DNA of 25,638 nucleotides from assembly GCA_016234155.1 (NCBI GenBank), contig JACRGZ010000113.1, forward strand, positions 1-25,638, given 5' to 3'. The stretch's first letter is position 1. Every line of letters starts with the position of its first letter. The stretch is from Nitrospirota bacterium. Lineage in GTDB: Bacteria > Nitrospirota > 9FT-COMBO-42-15 > HDB-SIOI813. A model generated the notes under the pieces. That model saw only the letters and a program-made list of their open reading frames with translations. It had not been told where the DNA came from and ran no database searches. Positions 22,509 to 25,638 of the stretch are shown here, piece after piece. Both the position numbers and the translations under genes were made by a program.

Positions 22509-24125
22509 ATGAAATTTCTTAATTCCCTAAAACTGAAACACAAGATATTTTTAAGCTTCTGTATAATATCAGCATTATTTTTATTCATTGCAATATTCTC
22601 ATTTTTGGCAAGTAGAAATATTCAAAGGCAATCTTATATCCTCAAAAACAAGGCATACATATCCTTATTGTATGCAAAGACGCTGATAGAACACTCGGAA
22701 AAGATTGTCCAGCATTTTGCAAATGCAGGTATGTTTTCGGATGTGGAAACACTTTCCAAGGCCAAAGAGGTATCTGAACATTTTACATCCACCATAAATG
22801 AGTTAAAAGAATTAGATATAAGCAGTGCAGGGAGTTTAGAGGAGATTGACAGCCTGTTTAAAGAGTTTTACAGCAATGGGTTTTTGACAACAGAGGCGCT
22901 GATAAACCAGCGAGACCTTTTATCATTGGATAAAGAAATGAAAAGGTTTGGTGAGACGAAGCAGTTACTCCATGCGAAGTTGGGTGCATATTTAAAGACA
23001 AAAGACGATTTATTTGGAAAAAGTGTAGAAAATATAGAGAATACCGCTAAGAGGAATAACCTGATAGTCAGTTCTATTACCGTGGCCATGATTATTATCA
23101 GCCTGTTGATGGCCTTTTTCATAACAAGGATGATCATAGGGCCGTTGCATCAACTTTCAGGGGCATTTAAGGATATCGCAGAGGGAGAAGGGGACCTTCG
23201 CCGCAGATTGGATTCAAAGCGCGAGGATGAGATCGGTGAAGCTGCCAGTGGATTTAATACCTTTGTAGATAAACTTGCCGGTATACTTGGAAAGGTTGTT
23301 GAACTGACTCAGCGTGTAGGGTTTTCTGCAATGCAGTTGTCGGCTACAGCCGAACAGATAACCAAGGGGACCCAGAATCAGAATATGCAGGTTGCACAGA
23401 TAGCCTCTGCAATAGAGGAGATGAGCGCTACTGTTATTGAGGTTGCGAAAAACGCCAGTCAGGCGGCAGATTTTTCCAGGAAGGCATCAGATATGGCGAT
23501 CAGAGGCGGCGATATTGTGTCAAAGACTGTAGACGGGATGCGAAACATTGCAAAATCTGTTGAAGAGTCTGCAAGCACAATCGAGGAGCTCGGGAGGAGT
23601 TCCGACCAGATTGGAGAGATTATTACTGTCATCAATGATATAGCAGATCAGACGAATCTGTTGGCGCTAAATGCAGCGATTGAGGCTGCAAGGGCCGGAG
23701 AGCACGGCAAGGGTTTTGCGGTTGTTGCAGACGAGGTGAGAAAGCTTGCCGAGAGGACAACAAAGGCGACCAAAGAGATCAAGGCAAAGATAGAACTTAT
23801 TCAGGGTAGGACGGCCGGCGCGGTTGATGCCATGAACAGCGGCAGAAAGGATGTGGAGGCAGGTGTGGGTCTGGCGACCGAGGCAGGGGAGAGCCTCAAG
23901 AGCATAGTTGAGATAGTCAAGAGTGTCTCCGACATGATACAGCAGATTGCTGCAGCCGAGGAGGAGCAATCTGCCGCAGCAGGTGAGATATCCGCTAATA
24001 TGGAGAACATTTCAACTGCAACAAAAGAGGCGTCTGCAAGTGTGAAGGATACGAGTAATGCTGCCGGTGAGCTTTCGAAGATTGCGTCTGAGTTACAGGC
24101 CATGACAGGGCAGTTTAAGCTGTAG
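22509..24125 (+). CDS. Methyl-accepting chemotaxis protein
   Basis: This 538-residue receptor has a first membrane helix about 13-33 (IFLSFCIISALFLFIAIFSF). A helical periplasmic domain of about 155 residues has no PAS or Cache motif visible and probably forms a four-helix bundle. The second helix is about 190-212 (SSITVAMIIISLLMAFFITR), followed by HAMP to about 265 (IAEGEGDLRRRLDSKREDEI). The cytoplasmic coiled coil has the conserved tip IADQTNLLALNAAIEAARAG, EHGKGFAVVADEVRKLAERT. There is no C-terminal CheR-tethering pentapeptide; it ends MTGQFKL. AAAGGAG (22496-22502) lies six bases before the ATG, the best ribosome site of this region. The ligand is unknown. Confidence 0.96.
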   Translation: MKFLNSLKLKHKIFLSFCIISALFLFIAIFSFLASRNIQRQSYILKNKAYISLLYAKTLIEHSEKIVQHFANAGMFSDVETLSKAKEVSEHFTSTINELKELDISSAGSLEEIDSLFKEFYSNGFLTTEALINQRDLLSLDKEMKRFGETKQLLHAKLGAYLKTKDDLFGKSVENIENTAKRNNLIVSSITVAMIIISLLMAFFITRMIIGPLHQLSGAFKDIAEGEGDLRRRLDSKREDEIGEAASGFNTFVDKLAGILGKVVELTQRVGFSAMQLSATAEQITKGTQNQNMQVAQIASAIEEMSATVIEVAKNASQAADFSRKASDMAIRGGDIVSKTVDGMRNIAKSVEESASTIEELGRSSDQIGEIITVINDIADQTNLLALNAAIEAARAGEHGKGFAVVADEVRKLAERTTKATKEIKAKIELIQGRTAGAVDAMNSGRKDVEAGVGLATEAGESLKSIVEIVKSVSDMIQQIAAAEEEQSAAAGEISANMENISTATKEASASVKDTSNAAGELSKIASELQAMTGQFKL

Positions 24126-24132
24126 GGGATCA

Positions 24133-24182
24133 CCCCCTCACCCTAACCCTCTCCCCTATGGGGAGAGGGAAGGGTGAGGGGG
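24133..24182. repeat. Near-perfect G-rich hairpin repeat after the MCP gene
   Basis: CCCCCTCACCCTAACCCTCT with CCCC pairs with GGGGAGAGGGAAGGGTGAGG with GGG around TAT. It is the most symmetric copy in the window. It could terminate transcription after the MCP gene or serve as leader for the small ORF at 24193, whose GAGGGAAG ribosome site follows directly. The G-arm (24160-24182) has four G-tracts. Confidence 0.82.
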
Positions 24183-24192
24183 AGAGGGAAGC

Positions 24193-24489
24193 ATGACAAA
24201 GCTGACTAACATACAACAGGTCATATCCAATATTCCGAGTGTCGAGAAAATCCAGCATGTTCAGCAGCAGCAGGCACAGACGGAGCAGTCAAGACTTGTA
24301 TCCCAGAATCAGAAGGCGGCATCAGCGAAGGGTAAAAAGGTAGAAGACGCAATGCCCTCAGACAAGGTTGAGATAAGTGTAAAGGATGATCATCAGGAGA
24401 AGGATAGAGAAAAGGGGAAAAAAGAGGAAGGGGATAAGAAAGAGGGAGAATCAGATCATAATAAGCAGCATATAGATATTCATGTGTGA
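24193..24489 (+). CDS. Small hydrophilic protein of unknown function
   Basis: This 98-residue protein has no signal peptide or membrane helix. The N-terminal half is Gln-rich and probably coiled-coil (IQHVQQQQAQTEQSRLVSQN). The C-terminal half is strongly charged (KDDHQEKDREKGKKEEGDKK) and ends HIDIHV. Short Gln-rich proteins with this look occur near flagellar genes in some other bacteria as I recall, but I cannot name a family or a function. GAGGGAAG precedes the ATG, supporting expression. It is the last plus-strand gene and converges with the minus-strand cheY. Confidence 0.7.
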   Translation: MTKLTNIQQVISNIPSVEKIQHVQQQQAQTEQSRLVSQNQKAASAKGKKVEDAMPSDKVEISVKDDHQEKDREKGKKEEGDKKEGESDHNKQHIDIHV

Positions 24490-24554
24490 CATGTTACGTA
24501 ATCCCCTTGCAGACAATTCTCATCCTGAAGACCAAGACCTGTGCCATTTTTTCT
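24490..24554. other. Convergent gene junction, no clear terminator
   Basis: The spacer is 65 bases between the plus-strand small ORF and the minus-strand cheY. I see no strong hairpin followed by a T-run on either strand. The only feature is a short ACATGT/ACGT-rich stretch. Confidence 0.4.
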
Positions 24555-24923
24555 TTATGCATAGCATAGCACATCCCTTACAGATTCTATAACACGGTTT
24601 TCCTCAAATGGCTTTATGATGAAATCCCTGGCGCCGACCCTTAATGCCTCCATAACTACATTCCTCTGCTCAAGGGCGGATATGACAATAATCCTGGCAT
24701 CCCTGTCATAATCCAGGATCATGGTTATGGCATCAATCCCGCTGCTCGATGTCAGGGTTATATCCATTGTTACCAGATCAGGGTGTGTTTCCTTGTATAT
24801 CTGAAGGGCCTGTTCTGCATCCTCAGCCTCTCCCACAACCTGGAAACTGCTTGCCTCAAAGATATCCCTTAACATGATCCTCATCAGCATGGCATCGTCA
24901 ACTATGAGTATCTTGTTTTTCAT
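24555..24923 (-). CDS. CheY-like response regulator (third single-domain receiver)
   Basis: This is a 122-residue receiver on the minus strand. It has ILIVDDAMLMRIMLRDIFE with Asp9/Asp10, acceptor Asp54 in LVTMDITLTSSSGIDA, Ser in IIVISALEQRNVVMEAL and Lys in FIIKPFEENRV. The MDITLTSSSG segment departs from the usual M-P after the Asp, having T-L instead. It is related to the CheY type often encoded beside CheD. ATG at 24923 has AGAGGTG just upstream on this strand. An upstream in-frame ATG (24989) would translate a hairpin repeat (PAPLIKGGGE) and is rejected. It is preceded on the same strand by cheD. Confidence 0.93.
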   Translation of the reverse strand: MKNKILIVDDAMLMRIMLRDIFEASSFQVVGEAEDAEQALQIYKETHPDLVTMDITLTSSSGIDAITMILDYDRDARIIVISALEQRNVVMEALRVGARDFIIKPFEENRVIESVRDVLCYA

Positions 24924-24936
24924 GTATGCACCTCTA

Positions 24937-25012
24937 AATTCTCCCCCCCCCTTTATTAAAGGGGCAGGGCTCCCGTTGCTGCGGAGCATTGCAACGGGAA
25001 GGGGGGGGATTT
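24937..25012. repeat. Composite hairpin repeat between cheD and cheY (minus strand)
   Basis: An outer C-run/G-run pair (CTCCCCCCCCCTTTATTAAA against GAAGGGGGGGGATT) encloses a second hairpin, CCCGTTGC-TGCGGAGCATT-GCAACGGG. The inner stem looks like an insertion into the outer repeat. It would be transcribed between the two minus-strand genes. Confidence 0.7.
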
Positions 25013-25022
25013 TAGATTGCCG

Positions 25023-25502
25023 TCACGCATGCACTTCCTTCTTATCAGGCCCTACAATGACCATCCTGCCTGATTCCAGGTGAAATTCTATTCGCCTTCC
25101 ATAATTTGCCCCGACATCCTCTCCAACTATAGGTATATTAAACTGTTGGAGATAATTTCTTACGGCAGCTATATTATTGGTGCCTATATCAAAGATAGGG
25201 GCTAATGTCTTTTTAAATGTAAACATGTTTGCACCGCCTGCTATCTTGGCTATCAGTTTGTGCCGCTTTATGCCGTATTCATTCTCTAAGGCAGATATCA
25301 GGAACGGGATGCCCGTGTTTGCGTATTTTGCCCTGTTCATGTCACCGTTATTCGATACAGGCAGCATGATATGAAGCAGACCGCCGGCCTTATCCCGTGG
25401 TGAATAGAGCGCTATGCCTATACAGGAGCCCAGTATAGTCTTTAATATATGTGGAGAAGCAGATACTGCAAGATCCCCCACGCCTACATTTATAATATTC
25501 AT
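25023..25502 (-). CDS. cheD: Chemoreceptor glutamine deamidase CheD
   Basis: This 159-residue minus-strand protein converts receptor Gln to Glu and, in some species, is a CheC partner. The active-site region KTILGSCIGIALY holds Cys27 and Thr22, and GGLLHIMLP holds His44, matching the known Thr/Cys/His set. KIAGGANMF and IGTNNIAAVRNYLQQFNIPI follow the family. The length is normal. ATG 25502 (MNIINVGVGDLAVS) is the natural start. The upstream in-frame ATG at 25523 (MTEMDFQ) belongs to the dispersed repeat. There is no Shine-Dalgarno. No cheC is in the window; CheZ takes the phosphatase role here. Confidence 0.95.
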   Translation of the reverse strand: MNIINVGVGDLAVSASPHILKTILGSCIGIALYSPRDKAGGLLHIMLPVSNNGDMNRAKYANTGIPFLISALENEYGIKRHKLIAKIAGGANMFTFKKTLAPIFDIGTNNIAAVRNYLQQFNIPIVGEDVGANYGRRIEFHLESGRMVIVGPDKKEVHA

Positions 25503-25638
25503 CTGAAAATCCATTTCTGTCATCCCCGAATGCCTCTATCGGGGATATGGTTTAAAACCAGATTCCCGATAAAAAACTTCGGGAATGACAAAGCTTGTCC
25601 TCGTGAAAACGGGGATTGAGGCAACATATTTTCATCCC
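25500..25638 (-). repeat. 139-bp palindromic repeat, right member of an inverted pair
   Basis: Read on the minus strand it begins GGGATGAAAATATGTTGCCT and ends ATGGATTTTCAGATGAAT, matching 20553-20692 almost throughout. It provides the leader and start codon region of cheD. The window ends inside or at the outer edge of it. Confidence 0.85.

Noticed and set aside
24924..24989. N-terminal extension of the minus-strand CheY (MLRSNGSPAPLIKGGGE)
   Set aside because: It translates a hairpin repeat. The internal ATG at 24923 has a good Shine-Dalgarno and matches the usual CheY start.
20553..25638. Palindromic repeats as parts of a CRISPR array
   Set aside because: The copies are few, far apart and in different orientations, with no regular short spacers and no cas genes.

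Overview
The window is a motility and chemotaxis supercluster from a Gram-negative (diderm) bacterium. Flagellar export genes, flhF/flhG, a sigma-28-type factor and a full che set lie on one strand. An outer-membrane porin and Sec signal peptides indicate two membranes. The gene set, moderate GC, heavy ATA/AGG codon use and many palindromic repeats (GTCATTCCCG.../...CGGGAATGAC, CCCTCACCC.../...GGGTGAGGG) resemble uncultured Nitrospirota or Desulfobacterota. No marker gene settles the phylum.

Layout, plus strand unless stated. Positions 1-131 are the 3' end of a group II intron whose body lies off the left edge. Positions 282-7978 carry fliN, a two-frame fliO, fliP, fliQ, fliR, flhB (split by an in-frame TAA) and flhA: the membrane export gate plus a C-ring protein. 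Positions 7968-11088 carry flhF, flhG and fliA/whiG-type sigma: placement, number and transcription of flagella. Positions 11136-13586 hold an unrecognised 151-aa protein and a HEAT-repeat protein. Positions 13573-19308 hold cheR, two cheY, a CheW-CheZ fusion, cheA and cheB. Positions 19320-24489 hold a porin, a small periplasmic binding-protein-like protein, a second cheW, an HDOD protein, a methyl-accepting chemotaxis protein and a small hydrophilic protein. On the minus strand, a third cheY (24555-24923) and cheD (25023-25502) close the window.

How they work together: FliP/Q/R/FlhB/FlhA form the type III export gate with FliO as assembly factor, and FliN is the CheY-P target on the switch. 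FlhF/FlhG set the site and number of flagella. The MCP, with two CheW-type couplers, controls CheA. CheA phosphorylates CheY and CheB, the CheZ domain of the fusion dephosphorylates CheY-P, and CheR/CheB/CheD handle receptor adaptation. The porin and binding-protein-like protein may serve ligand access for the receptor.

The most unusual thing here is how far dispersed repeats have entered genes. A ~130-151 bp element with GAGGCTCTTGCAA ends sits in frame inside the signal-peptide regions of fliP and the porin gene. Removing it with one copy of a 4-5 bp target duplication rebuilds a conventional signal peptide in both. G-rich hairpins are translated inside FliO and the CheA linker, and others form the leaders of at least five genes. 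The CheW-CheZ fusion and the split flhB are the other points most worth checking.
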